DNA from: Hofstenia miamia
Lineage: Eukaryota > Xenacoelomorpha > Acoela
Assembly: GCA_004352715.1 (NCBI GenBank)
Contig: SCFE01000018.1
Span: 2,510,041 to 2,556,291 of the forward strand
Length of the DNA stretch: 46,251 bases
Direction: 5' to 3'
A model generated the notes under the pieces. It was not told the origin of the DNA, searched no databases, and was given only the letters and a program-made list of their open reading frames with translations. This document shows positions 22,381 through 33,508 of this stretch, one piece after another; position 1 is the stretch's first letter; every line of letters begins with the position of its first letter. The position numbers and the translations under genes are program-made.

Positions 22381-22740
22381 TTAGGAAAGGAAATTTAATT
22401 TATAATGCCAATATTGTATAGAGTATACAAGGGTAAATGGAATCTGATTGTAATTGTAAGTGCTATTGAATGCAAATCCATTGAAATCACAACCCACTCG
22501 GGTTGATATGTTTAAAACAAAGGGTATTTTAAACCTTGTTTTAGACATATTTTTTGGAATATTTTTTAAATTATTTTTTAAATTTGCATAGAATTTTGTA
22601 GAAAGTTTGGAAACTAATTTTTGGGACTTATTCATTGGTAATTTCATGCATGACTTTTTATCGAAAGATTTGCAAAACTTGTGTTCTGTTCTGAATGTAT
22701 GAAACGAAAAAGGAATGTTGATAAGTTTATTATAATTCAA
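22381..22740 (-). pseudogene. Longest unrecognised frame; overlaps repeat family B
   Basis: A 119-codon frame on the minus strand starts NYNKLINIPFSFHTFR and is rich in Lys and Asn. The region also occurs as a diverged copy at 35235-35480, where the matching frame has a stop and indels. Peptide similarity between the copies (YxKLINIxFSFHT, then KNxLKN-type ends) follows from shared DNA. About one frame of this length is expected by chance in sequence this AT-rich. It may be part of a dead repetitive element; no domain is recognised. Confidence 0.15.
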
Positions 22741-22800
22741 TGTTTGCTATTGCATATGCTTTCAGAAAAAAATCTTTGTACCTTGATGTGATTCTGTCTA
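22540..22800. repeat. Interspersed repeat family B, copy 1
   Basis: Shares GAATGTTGATAAGTTTAT, ATAATTCAATGTTTGCTAT and TTGTACCTTGA-type blocks, in order and orientation, with 35235-35480. Identity by eye is high at 22700-22785 and weaker to the left. Ends are not defined. Confidence 0.7.
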
Positions 22801-22849
22801 AGATGCAAAAAATTTTTTTGTTAGCGCAGTTTAGTCAACCCTGAGAAAC

Positions 22850-23065
22850 AGTGGTAGGGGTGGGGGAGCTGACACCTATTTTTACAGAAAAAATGCAAAA
22901 AAAGTTTTTTGAGTAAAAGTAAGCTTTCACAAATTGCAATCGTCTGTTTTTAGCAGCAAATCGATTGATAACATCTTGAATTAACGTGAACTATTTTCAA
23001 GTTTTAGGAAAAGAGAACATTTTTTTAGTGTTCGCAGCTGGCCCCAAAATGCAGGTACTCATCAA
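22850..23065. repeat. Interspersed repeat family D, copy 1
   Basis: Aligns with 30410-30606 and 39955-40180 through shared blocks: GCTGACACC, TTTACAGAAAAAA, TTTTTAGCAGCAAATCGATT, ACATCTTGAATTAA and GTTCGCAGCTGGCCCC. In the other copies the right end is CTAAACGCGCCACT, which read outward resembles a DNA-transposon terminus (CAGTGGCGCGTTTAGG). The family is probably a MITE. This copy is truncated at the right. Confidence 0.7.
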
Positions 23066-23632
23066 ATTTTGAATGGTGAATTAAGCAAGCACTGAAAATT
23101 TTCGAAAATGCAAGCAAATATCAACATATACGCAAATGTTATCGGGGCTGCGGCTTTAAAATTTCTTAAATGTTCAGTTTATTATTTCATTGTTTTTTCA
23201 ACTAGAGACTGCTCTAGTCCAAATGATTACTCGGTTTAGAGATGTCCTGCTATATACTTCCTCCGAGCAACGCCGTTTCATCACACGCCATGGTTTGACC
23301 CGGCCCATTTTTATTTGATTCAGAGCGCGAAATGAAAATTTAAATTATAGACTAAGAATTTCTGAAATTCGAACGAAGTTGTAAATTACTGTAAATTACA
23401 ATGTTTCAGTTAAAGGATGGCTTGGACCACCATATGCGCCATCAACAAATTGCGAGAGCTAACCGGTAAAAATGAATTCCCAAACAGCACTACATCAGAG
23501 AATGGTTGATTGTAAATTTATTAATGTACAGGCGACTACAATTTTGAAATCATTCTAAATAATTTCTTTAACCCTAAATAACCCAGGCATTTTTTTATAA
23601 TCTTGTGATCGCTTCTAACTCATTAAATAATA
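23066..23632. other. Non-coding stretch
   Basis: GACCCGGCCCATTTTTAT near 23298 resembles an internal block of the 36002-36333 MITE family. Nothing else is recognised. Confidence 0.4.
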
Positions 23633-23895
23633 AAGATATCTAAAATTTGTAAATTCCGCTCGATACAAAATCGTCTCCTCCTTCATTCTCATTTTTATTT
23701 CGCGACCTGGTGTCGAATCAATCCTACGATGGGACGACTTCAAACTGCATATCCCACGCCTGAACGGATCTTGGCAGGTCAATGTACAGAAAGCAAAATA
23801 GTTGAGCCAAATTGTTGCTGCCATGGGATTTAAAGGTATGTTAAGAATTTCTACAGTTTTTGCAAAAATCGTAGTTTCCATTGAAAAAAGTTAAT
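23633..23895. repeat. Interspersed repeat family A, copy 2
   Basis: Same orientation as copies at 7268 and 32095. It matches the latter over a longer span, from TCGTCTCCTCC through CGCGACCTGG to a terminal CATTGAAAAAA. A minus-strand frame at 23615-23881 (88 codons) lies in it. The related copies have stops there, so it is not counted as a gene. Confidence 0.6.
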
Positions 23896-23899
23896 ATTT

Positions 23900-25313
23900 C
23901 AAATGCACGAATAATTTTGACCACATATTTTCACCATAACATAGAAATGCACTTCTCAAATGTCAACTCCAGGTATTCCAAAATTTCCTAATAGGGTTGG
24001 AGAAAAATATTTGAAAATGTGGAGCTTGGAATTACATTTGTTGCTGTTTTTTCATGCCAAAATTTATTTTGTGTGCTACCTTATGTCAAGTACCTTTACA
24101 ATTTCTCTTTATATCAAACAGACAATATTCAGAAAACTACCTAACAGAAGAGACACAAGCATATATAAATGGATACTAAATATCATTGTGAGCTGTTCTA
24201 TTTTAGGTTCAGATCAATGAAGATATTGTCACTGAATCTCGAACCAGTGGGCTGAACAACCAGCGACTCATTTTACTGAAAAATTTCATTTTCATTAATG
24301 CCCCTTTGAGTATTAGACTGGAGATCTGGAAAAAAAATTTTTTGGTCCTGTATTGGTCATAACCTTTATTCGATTTTTCAATTTATATCCAGTCCTATGC
24401 ATCTGTTTCTGTTACCGAATTGAGATTAAATGTGTTAAAATTCTGCTTCTTAAGATAAAGTTGAAAACTGAAAAGCAATCATAATAAAATATTAAACAGC
24501 ATTGGAGTTGGTCTCGGTTAAGATGGCGTTGATCCCAATCTCGTCTTAGTCTTCTCTTGTACAGAGCTCTTCATAGATCAATCAGATGCATTGATTAATA
24601 ATTTAGGATATTTCATTAATGTGTTTTCTCATTAATTTTATCCAAATACCACACTATAATCACAATGAATTTGTAAACTTGAAATCTATTTGCAATGTAA
24701 CATTTTCAAGAACATTTCTAATGCCTGTTTTGGGAATATGTAAATTACTCTTCTAGCGTATTAAAATTTGCCTGTCCGACAATTTCATTCGGCTTCTTCC
24801 TCTTTGAATAGCTTAGGATACATTAAAATGGAAACTTGAGTAGAATAATTACAAGGCATGCGACAGTAAAATTCTATAAATTTGTAATACAGTACATTAA
24901 TTATGAAAATCTAAGTGCATATTTAATTAATGCTTCATTTATTTTTATATACTTTGTTTGGTGAAGTGTCGCATATTAATATGCGTCATTATAAGCAGTG
25001 ATGACGTCATCCTAGAATAGCTCTACTATTCAATTTAACTAAGTTTTAAGGCTATTGTAAAAATCTCTAACTTTTCCTTATCAATATTTCAAATCTATTT
25101 GCTTAAAAAATCGATTTCAACTATCTGTGTTTGAATAGTCGTATCAATCAAACTACGGCATTTTCGACGGATAGCACGAAGTCAATAATTTTATATTGTG
25201 CAGAGATTCTGAAGCAAGTTTGGGCTTCTGCGTTAAATTGAACATCAATTCACCATGCATGAAAAAAATATGTGTATTGAGTATTGAGTTCCTACGAATT
25301 GCAGAATGCCAAT
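23900..25313. other. AT-rich stretch, no feature recognised
   Basis: The open frame at 23960-24220 shows no known motif. I see nothing else to report. Confidence 0.4.
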
Positions 25314-25315
25314 TA

Positions 25316-25629
25316 CCGTAAATCCTCGTGTACAAGCCGCCACCATATATAAGCCACATCACAAACTTTGCTGGTTGTTTTTTGAGTTACATGTATACAG
25401 CGTGTATAAAAGCCGCATCTTCCATGCCACACTAATTTTTTTGCCTACTTACGTTTTTACATTCATTTAACAACTTAATTTAACTTTCTAGTGTCGTTTG
25501 TTAAATACATTTTTTCAGCTTTTGCGCATTCTATAAGGTAACTTAACCCTGAAGGTAGTCAAAAGGTTACATATATAATTTTAAACAAATTTTTTGTTCA
25601 CAAGTGCGGTTATAGACGAGGATTTATGG
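25316..25629. mobile_element. TA-flanked MITE with CCGTAAATCCTCG termini
   Basis: The left end CCGTAAATCCTCGTGTA (25316) is mirrored by TAGACGAGGATTTATGG ending at 25629, and internal GCCGC/GCGG words extend the symmetry. TA dinucleotides flank both sides (25314-25315, 25630-25631), matching Tc1/mariner-type target duplication. At 314 bp there is no coding sequence. Inside, a GTGTATAAAAGCCGC block at 25402-25416 repeats the terminal theme. Confidence 0.75.
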
Positions 25630-25631
25630 TA

Positions 25632-26362
25632 TTGCAGTGGCAGCAAGATACTTTTCTCCTTTAACAATAGACAAACTATCTTATTTAATTTTGTAGAATT
25701 TATCTAGTTTTTTTAATTTTTATATTTTTCGATACTTGAAATGAATGTTGTAAAAAACTAAATTCAAATATGTCTCCTGCTATAGAATCAAATTGCAAAT
25801 CTCTCAAAATGCTTCTTGTTTAGTCATCAGTATGCAGTTTTTCTGTGGCGTTTTATCAAGCGTACGATATGATGTTGTAGTTCATATATGCGCTTGTGCA
25901 CGTTTGGCCATGCGTTAATTATAGTCATGTGACGTGAATTGACAGCTTAATAGTCTTTAAAAATAACTGATAAGTCTCGTCTATTACTATAACTAAAGTT
26001 TTGTATATGCTTCTCGATATTCAATTATATGTATACCACGAGGTCTTGTAACAAAATTTTACTAAAATCTTGTGTTTGCTCATCGCTGTCTCAAAAATTC
26101 ATTAACAATCTTACTATATCTAGAACATGCTCTAAGCCACTAGCAGAGTTTCATGGCTCTTACAATAGCTATTCTCGACTTACTTTTAAGCTTTCAGTTT
26201 TCACTAAAATTCAGTGCTCTTGTTTTCCTTTTTTGTGAAAATTTTAAAGTTAGGTCTTCAAATATATGGTTATAGTAGTTATTCACAATGGGCAATTGTT
26301 GAAAATTTGGAACTAGCTCCCTAATTCTATTGGATATTTCTATATAAGAAATAGAGAGCTTC

Positions 26363-26434
<72 letters not shown>

Positions 26435-27460
26435 GCTTTGATGTAAGATAATTGTTCGCATCAATTGCAAACTTTCTTTGTGTTTACATTTGCATATATT
26501 TCTTAGTTTGCTCGTTAAAGATAGGTGTCATTTCTGATGTTTATTTAACGATGTCACTAACTAGATCGAGACTGATCATAGAGTAAACAGTAATTCCGGA
26601 AATATAATGCGAATTTGACCATGGTTTCAGTAAATTCCGAGGTTTGCTTTCAGTACTGTTTGAAGAGGCCCTTTTAGAATATCAATCTTTGAAGTTTTGT
26701 TATTCATGGATTTGTTAGTTATGGAGCGTGGAACCGGTTGTGGTTAAAAACCACATCCCTTTTGTCTTCAATCATGCAACGATTCTTAGTATCGTGAGAT
26801 AGTTGATGCAATGATTGTTTTGATGTAGTCGACGTTGTGATTTTAGTCTGTCATTCATTTTCCTTATAAGTCTAGACACTAGAATATGAAGATCTATATG
26901 CATATCTACCAATATCTAAAAATATTTTTTGTTCATTCCAAAACAGCCGGCACATTTCATGCGTTACTTATGACCAATGCATCTTTCAATTGTTTTGAAA
27001 TTTGATTTGATATCGAAATATCCCCAATCTAATTTATCGTGATTTTTTTTCAATCAAAATATCTGAGCGTCGACAATTGCGCTACACTAAAATATCCCAG
27101 TTTTGATGTATTTTATAGATAGCTATAAAAATTTAAGCATGCCATTATTTCATATATATATTAGAATAAATTTATGCGATTTTGGTAAATAATGACATGA
27201 AGCTAACAAGCTCTTTCGTAATTTTTTGATGCATATAGAAGTTGTTCTTGCATATAGCGTAATAGGTTGTAATCTTTTACGTTTATCAGTCATAAATTTA
27301 GAAAATTCTTGGTTTTTTGATATTAATGAAATCATGATAAATGGTGAATATAAAAGACAAAACTAATTGCACTCTGTTTAGTAATTGCCTTTGTATCTAA
27401 GTGGAATAAAGAAAATGGTTTTTATTTTAAAAACATTAGCAATGGTTTTAAGCCTACCCA
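25632..27460. other. AT-rich stretch with a long TA microsatellite (26372-26431)
   Basis: No gene is supported. The frames at 26029-26238 and 27150-27335 lack recognisable domains. Confidence 0.4.
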
Positions 27461-27469
27461 TTATGTAAA

Positions 27470-27990
27470 TATTTTTTGGGATATTTTATATTTTTTGAAA
27501 AAGATAAACGGTTTTAATGATGTTATATTTTGTTCTTAGGAATAGATATCCCTCTTTGTTTCTTTGCAAATAACGTTAACATGTATGGGATGTTATTGAG
27601 ACTCATATAGTATCGATATTTTTTAGTCACTATACAGAGTTGAGCCCATGTTGACTTTAACCCATTAGAGTCCAAAACTTAAAATTTTTTTCACGTCTTT
27701 TTTTAGGATATGAAAATGTTTTGTGACAACAAGTATCTGAACGGTTGATGAATGATATCTAATATACGTTACCATAGATATATGGTGGTAGTCAAATGAC
27801 GACCCTGAACTTATATTATATGATTTAACAGAGCCCTCTAGCATTTCTAAGCAGCGGATGTATTACGGTAGTCAAATGACTACCGTGGCCTTTAATGGGT
27901 TAAGCACTAGAATTCCAGTAGTGACATTTTTTAAATTTACTGGTGTCCAGTCGCTAACTTATTAAGATAAGCCTTCAGGTAATGCGCTTT
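27470..27990. repeat. Interspersed repeat family C, copy 1 (interrupted)
   Basis: Matches 30610-30835: GATAAACGGTTTTAATG, a GATATC block, GAGCC..TTGACTTTAA, then after an interruption GCACTAGAATTCCAGTAG, TTTTTTAAATTTACTG and GCCTTCAGGT. The interruption is the TTAA-flanked insertion at 27661-27899. The uninterrupted copy shows the original junction. Confidence 0.8.
27661..27899. mobile_element. 239-bp piggyBac-type MITE with TTAA duplication and known empty site
   Basis: Flanked by TTAA at 27657-27660 and 27900-27903. Short inverted ends CCCATTAGAG and, from the right, CCCATTAAAG. The related locus at about 30710-30725 reads GACTTTAAGCACTACAATTCC, with a single TTAA where this copy has the insertion, so insertion and duplication are directly visible. 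Inside are GTAGTCAAATGAC at 27788-27800 and a palindrome GGTAGTCAAATGACTACC at 27867-27884. These resemble the GGTCAAATGACC subterminal motif of the piggyBac element at 10524-10943. No coding sequence. Confidence 0.88.
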
Positions 27991-28890
27991 GCTGTGCTAC
28001 CTACCTTATTAACTCTCTTAGAGTTAATCAGGCCCAAATGCAGAAAATTTTACAGGCTGAGTAAAGCGTCATTTCAGGGGCAGTGATGTTCATATATAAA
28101 AAATATGTATTAACATGTGCATGTGTATATTTGTATAAATTATATGTACTCTTTGCAGCATAGTAGTGAATTTGTTAATGAAATTTTCAGCTTCATTTTT
28201 TGGAAATGTTTACACTTTTGTTCTAGCAGGTCCTAATCCATCCCTGTGACTGTTAACCAAATATACAAATGCGAAATACATCTACAAAAGCAGTATTACA
28301 ATATTTACGATCTAAGGCTGTTGAAAAACCACCTATCAGCATCGATTTGTTAGCAAACTTCACGCTATTGATTAGTGTTAGCATGGGTCAACACTTTTTG
28401 TACACAAGTTATAAACAGAGATCATAAGAGATTGTCTCACCTACACACCTCTAGGAGTGATAATCCGGTAGACCATATGTAGGTTGCCAACCTTGCTACT
28501 GTAACCCAGATTACTTAACACTAAAATCGCACTTGGAATAATAAATTGATCATTAATTAATGAGTACCTAATTTGGGATGTGATCAGTGGCTAAGTTTTA
28601 AATATATTGAATGGTAGACTTATATATAAGGTTTCTCTTCTTAACCATACTGCATACATAAGTACATGACACTTATGCAGTCTATGCTGACTTGATGACT
28701 AGGGATACCTTTGTATCTTAGACATGATTCACTTAACGGTTATATGTTGCCCAAATAGCATTAGTTCCCTGGCTATCAGTGTTAATATATTGGTTAAGAA
28801 GAATTTCATAATTATTTGAAGTGCTGTGATAATAATAATAATTTATTCAATTGAAATAATTGATGTATGCAGCTGATGCATTAAAAAATC
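27991..28890. other. AT-rich stretch, no feature recognised
   Basis: I see no gene, RNA or repeat boundary here. Confidence 0.4.
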
Positions 28891-28894
28891 AATC

Positions 28895-29020
28895 TTAAGC
28901 AGAGCCTGCCACCTTGCTCAAGTGGTTTCTGATGAATATTGCCAAGTAATTCGTGCCGTTCACTCGGAAACAATGGCTCTCGTCCTTATTTGAGTAAACA
29001 CACTTCTGCGTTATTTCCAT
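28895..29020 (-). CDS. Candidate small exon or frame in a GC-richer islet
   Basis: On the minus strand an ATG at 29018-29020 opens 41 codons (MEITQKCVYSNKDESHCF, then RVNGTNYLAIF) ending at TAA. Just upstream on that strand is TGATATTTTAG, a plausible acceptor. AAG-GTGGCA near the end is a possible but weak donor. The islet at 28900-29010 is clearly less AT-rich than its surroundings, and codons such as AGC, GTG, GGC and ACG are frequent. The opposite strand is also open for about 36 codons but lacks good splice sites. No family is recognised. It could be an internal exon or chance. Confidence 0.2.
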   Translation of the reverse strand: MEITQKCVYSNKDESHCFRVNGTNYLAIFIRNHLSKVAGSA

Positions 29021-30405
29021 ATTTCTAAAATATCATTTGAAAAAGCCCAATATATGCATCTTAATATAGAATTTCTTCTCATGCTTCGTGTTATGAATAA
29101 TGCATCACTTATCTGAAAAGGCAATTTCGAATATAGAATATATATATATATATATATGGATTGATTATTATTTTGGATATTTTATGATACTTTAGGTAAA
29201 ATATAACGAAAATTCACAATAATTGAGAATTGGGTGCAATTTAAAATATTCATGTAAGTATATCAAAAATGCGGTACTTATGCAGATGAGGTTTTTTACT
29301 TCAATAGCGTTATTAATGCTTTATAAATTTAAATTAAGTTTATGATTAGTTTTAACATTAAAACATATATTTACGTATTTAGAATGTCAACCGTTAACCC
29401 TATATTACAAAATTCGGTGAGTTGATCCTTTGAAATACTTAATCTGTTTTACCCTTTCAATTTGTAGAATTTCACAAATATTCTTCCATTATTCACATGC
29501 CAACTGCTTAAAAGTTTTTGTAAAATTAAGTCAATTGACCCGAGTTGGGTATTCAAAATGCATAGAACTTGAATTTTATGGACATTTGTTTGGAATTCAG
29601 AGTCAGAAATCACGTTATTTTTAACAGAGGATTAGAATTCTGAATATAGTTCGATCTTTTGAAAATCAAGTTGTTTCACACTATTGCTCTGGAAACTTGG
29701 AAGGTTTCCATATTTCTTCAAATAGGTTATCAGGAATCTATCAGCAATGAGGGAGTTGTCAACATTTCCCAGGAGCAGACTGGACGGGCCAAACTCGGTA
29801 CGGAGTGGACCACTTCAAGCTGTGGTGTACGTCATTGTGACACCTGTTTTTTAAAAAAAACTGCATCATTGAATAGCACTTGCGACAAGCAAAGTGTAAA
29901 TATTGTTCAACCTTCAATTGTTATGGTAGATGCTTACAAATTCTATAAATTAGTCATTCTTTTTTTCACAATAACGTTTGAAATTTACCAATTTAGTTAA
30001 TTTTCAGTTCTATTATTTTTGGTTTAGTCATCGAGTTTTTCAAAAGTCCTTTGTTTCGAATTAATTGTATAGTAAAACAGTACGAATCCACCACAATTAT
30101 TGCACCTCATCCAATTTATTTATTCGCACCCATTACCCTAAGTGGGACTTTAAATGACATTACTCATAGAGGAGAACAAATCGTGTTAAGTGAGTGGAAA
30201 TTAGCATCCTTAAGTACAACACATTTTATAGAAATTGCTGCCCCTCGTTTAACATTTAATTCAAATTTTTCAATTCAAATTATTTTAATATCAATTTATT
30301 TCAATTAATACTTAACTTTATTTTTATTTGGGTGCATTGGTTTTTAAGCATATGCCATTATATAATAGTTTTCACTATTTGGCACAGAGACGCGTTTAGA
30401 ATATT
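29021..30405. other. AT-rich stretch with an exon-like islet at 29735-29845
   Basis: The islet at 29735-29845 is richer in G+C and is open in more than one frame on each strand, so neither strand nor frame can be chosen. Open runs at 29659-30000 (113 codons) and 30051-30308 (85 codons) lie in different frames and match no family I know. A TA microsatellite is at 29139-29158. Confidence 0.25.
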
Positions 30406-30409
30406 TAAA

Positions 30410-30606
30410 ATGCGGGCAGACACCCATTATTACAGAAAAAAAATTGTGAACAACAAATTTTTTGAACAAAAGTATATTTACATTAAATGCAATCGTCTGT
30501 TTTTAGCAGCAAATCGATTGATGACATCTTGAATTAAAGTGAACATTTTAGTTAAGTATTCGTAGCTTTCCCACAAAAAGGGGGCGGTCGCTCCCTAAAC
30601 GCGCCA
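30410..30606. repeat. Interspersed repeat family D, copy 2
   Basis: Shares the AGCAGCAAATCGATTGATG core with the copies at 22850 and 39955, and ends with CTAAACGCGCCACT at 30595-30608. The left end is not defined. Confidence 0.7.
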
Positions 30607-30609
30607 CTT

Positions 30610-30835
30610 ATTTGGCATATTTTCAATTTTTTTCAAAAAATAAACGGATTTAATGGTGTAATATTTTTTTCTTAACAACAGATATCTTATGCAGTATCGA
30701 GCCGATAGTGACTTTAAGCACTACAATTCCAGTAGATACATTTTTTAAATTTACTGAAGTGCAGACACTTTAACTTATTGGGATAGGTCACAGACCAGTG
30801 TTTGCAAGGCCTTCAGGTCAAAATTGTCATTAGTT
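30610..30835. repeat. Interspersed repeat family C, copy 2 (uninterrupted)
   Basis: Directly follows family D copy 2. It carries the intact junction corresponding to the TTAA insertion site in copy 1 and therefore serves as the empty-site reference. Confidence 0.75.
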
Positions 30836-32094
30836 AAAGGCTCACTCCAAATTTTCATCGCTTGAAATTTTTATTTATCAATTTCCTGAAAAAATTGTGC
30901 AATATACTTGCCCAAAAAATGTTATGGACATTTTTTCAGATGGTAGTATTAACATTTATTTATACAGAATCGATCCATTTTATCTCTGTGATCTTATAAG
31001 AAATGTCGTATTTTACTGACTTCGTGTGCAATATCACTGTGTATTTAATATTCTATTTTAAAACAATCTATCTACCAAAATTTCTTAAGGAAAATAAGTA
31101 GGGGTGCAATTTTGCAGACACCATAAACGAAGTATGTAAACACGCCCAATAAAAATATGGTAAAAATTTGTAATAATTTTAATTTTAATTTTTAAAACGC
31201 TTTTCTCTAACATCGATTTTTACACCTTTGCACAATTTCCGTTTCTGACTACAATTTTTTTCGCGTTTCAACTGCATGAAAAGTACTTCTTCAGAGAGCC
31301 TGATTTAAATTCAGTTTATTATCATTTGCAAAAATGTGTAGCTTTTCTTTTATTCAATCTTATTACAACTATGTGTTTAGTTAATTTAGCTTACAAGCGG
31401 TTTGCTTTTATATTTTAATAGTCCCCTATCGACTGCTTGACATATACAGTTTAATTATAAAGGCTTTTTTCGCAACTCCTGCGCACTTTCCGTGCTGACT
31501 TTGTGAACGCGGCTGATTACTCCAGTTCAAATTGTTGTGCATGTAAGAAAGTAATTCACCACTTAAGTAGTTTTAAAAATTTTTTTTAAAAAATTTATGG
31601 CCATTGAACATTTTAGTGGAGATACAATTATGGATACAGTCCCAATCGATTGAAAAAACCGTTCTTATTTATATGGGCTGTAATTTTTGTTACTTCTGAA
31701 GGTATATATAATAAACATAGTACACTACTTTTGATAGTCCAGGGTTTAATTAGTATTCAGTTCTGAGTAATCATTCAGTTCCGTTGGATTTATTTGTTTC
31801 TTTGTCATGGGGCTAAATATTTCACGAGACCCATAAGAGAAGAAAGTTTTGGTATAAGACCTAATCTACTGAGACTAAATATTACTGCCACCATATGAAT
31901 TCTGCTCTCGCAGAGCCCTAGATTCAACAACATACTTTCTTAAAAAGATAATATGGTCGCAATGTTGCCTAGCATCCGATTACTAATGAATTGTTGGGAT
32001 TATTTTTAATACTATATTTTTCGAATAACCAATAACAATACTATTACGATAACTACTAGCGATTTTGACTTATTTTAGCAGTCCATTGCGATTT
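30836..32094. other. AT-rich stretch, no feature recognised
   Basis: I see no supported gene or repeat. Confidence 0.4.
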
Positions 32095-32326
32095 TATGAA
32101 GCTATTTAAAATCTAAAAACAGCACAAGATAGATAGTTGTCTCCTCTTCGTTCTTGACTTAAATTCACGACCTGACTATGGCGTGACAACCCCTGATTGT
32201 CTTCAGAAAACAAATTTTAGGGTAGTTGTTGTCCCCATGGACATTAGACCGCCTCATAATGTGAACACAAGGAATGGAGATAATTTGAATATTTTTACGA
32301 AAATCGGATTTCTCATTGAAAAAATA
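32095..32326. repeat. Interspersed repeat family A, copy 3
   Basis: Contains CAAGATAGATAGTTGTCTCC and CACGACCTGAC and ends in CATTGAAAAAA, as copy 2 does. The mini-mariner at 32329 is inserted directly after this end. Confidence 0.65.
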
Positions 32327-32328
32327 TA

Positions 32329-32717
32329 GGGTTGTCAGATAAGTTTTTTCCCATACAAAATCCTTTATATCTTTTGAAATATAGGACCATTCACACTGAA
32401 ATTTGAAATAGCAACAGACTAAACATAGATGCAGATTTTGTTATAGCAGCTTTTTGAATGCTTTTAATTCTAAATATCTATGCAGTTTTGAATTTTTTTT
32501 AATGAAATAGCAATTACTCGCAGATAGAGCATTTGAAATCAAGATGGAGCTTGAACGTAATGACATCCGAAAACTGATTTTCTACTGTTGGAAGCGAGGT
32601 TTGAGCTCCAGAGATGCTGCAAAAGAAATGTGTTCAGCCTTAGGTGACAATATTGTCTCGGAAAGAACATGTCGAACATGGATGAGCTTTGTTTGGAAAA
32701 AACTTATCTGACAACCC
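32329..32717 (+). mobile_element. 389-bp internally deleted mariner element
   Basis: Perfect inverted repeats of at least 23 bp begin GGGTTGTCAGATAAGTTT at 32329 and mirror this up to 32717. TA flanks both ends (32327-32328 and 32718-32719). The interior encodes the first part of a mariner transposase (32544-32711). Full mariners are about 1.3 kb, so roughly 900 bp is missing. Perfect terminal identity suggests fairly recent movement by a transposase supplied elsewhere. Confidence 0.92.
32544..32711 (+). pseudogene. mariner transposase N-terminal DNA-binding fragment
   Basis: A 55-codon frame, beginning MELERNDIRKLIFYCWKRG, starts at the expected place after the 5' untranslated part of the element. 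It stops at a TGA formed within the right terminal repeat. The pattern (IRKLIFY..KRG.S..DAAKEM...LG...VSERTCRTW) fits the first helix-turn-helix of mariner transposases, where ERT(V)RRW is typical. A full enzyme has about 345 residues with a DD34D catalytic core; the second helix-turn-helix and all catalysis are absent. The frame is intact, so a short DNA-binding peptide could in principle be made and compete with transposase, which is inference. Confidence 0.8.
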
Positions 32718-32719
32718 TA

Positions 32720-33505
32720 TATCTTATTTACACGTAATTCAGATATAAAAATGCAGCATGTAAAACCTTTCAATATTTCTTTACAGGCTCGGATAAAGTT
32801 CAAAATGCGGAAAATCGGTTTGTTACATAAAAGTAACACTCGCAACTCGAAACCTTCCAATTCTACATGGGATAGTATTAACCCTAACCTTCGCTTTTCA
32901 TTTCGAAATTGACGACAAAATTATAGTGTCACCCGAAGTTAAGCTTAATTCGCTCGATCTGATTCCATATCTTATATTAGCAATATGAAAGTATAATAAT
33001 ATATTATTACTTAACAACATTTTAATGCTACAATGAGCTCTTTGTAATTTAGTTAGTATACATGATTATTAGGAAAATCGTTGCTTTAACTTCTGCTAAA
33101 TAAAAAAACATATTCAAAACACTGAAATAAATTAACCTTAATCGTTAAAAAAAATTTGGCCTCAACTATTGAAAAATGTTTTGTTTTTTGTTAAATATAT
33201 TTTTGATGATTTTATGCTAAAAATAATAAAAAGTTTTCAAAGTTTTTTTTAATGATCATAGTAACTATTGCTTTCCTAACTCAAACATACTACAATTATT
33301 TGCGTACCCCTGCATACAATTTCAACCTAATTTGTGAAGTTATTTAAAAACTAGTTTTTTAAAGCACTTTGAAAGTGATTTAAGTCAGATGATGTACATT
33401 ATGTCCATCACGGTTTGGCATGGTTTCTAAATTAATTATTAAAAAACTAATTTTGCAAAACAAATTGAATAGCTGTCAAAAAACTTAAATCAAATAATAT
33501 ATTAC
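32720..33505. other. AT-rich stretch, no gene
   Basis: Contains TTAACCCTAACCTTCGC at about 32878-32894, similar in reverse to a block next to family A copy 1. Nothing else is recognised. Confidence 0.4.
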
Positions 33506-33508
33506 AAA

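Noticed and set aside
29659-30308. Two adjacent plus-strand open frames of 113 and 85 codons.
   Set aside because: They lie in different frames with no recognisable domain, and in sequence this AT-rich a run of about 110 codons is expected roughly once by chance. The GC-richer islet inside is open on both strands.
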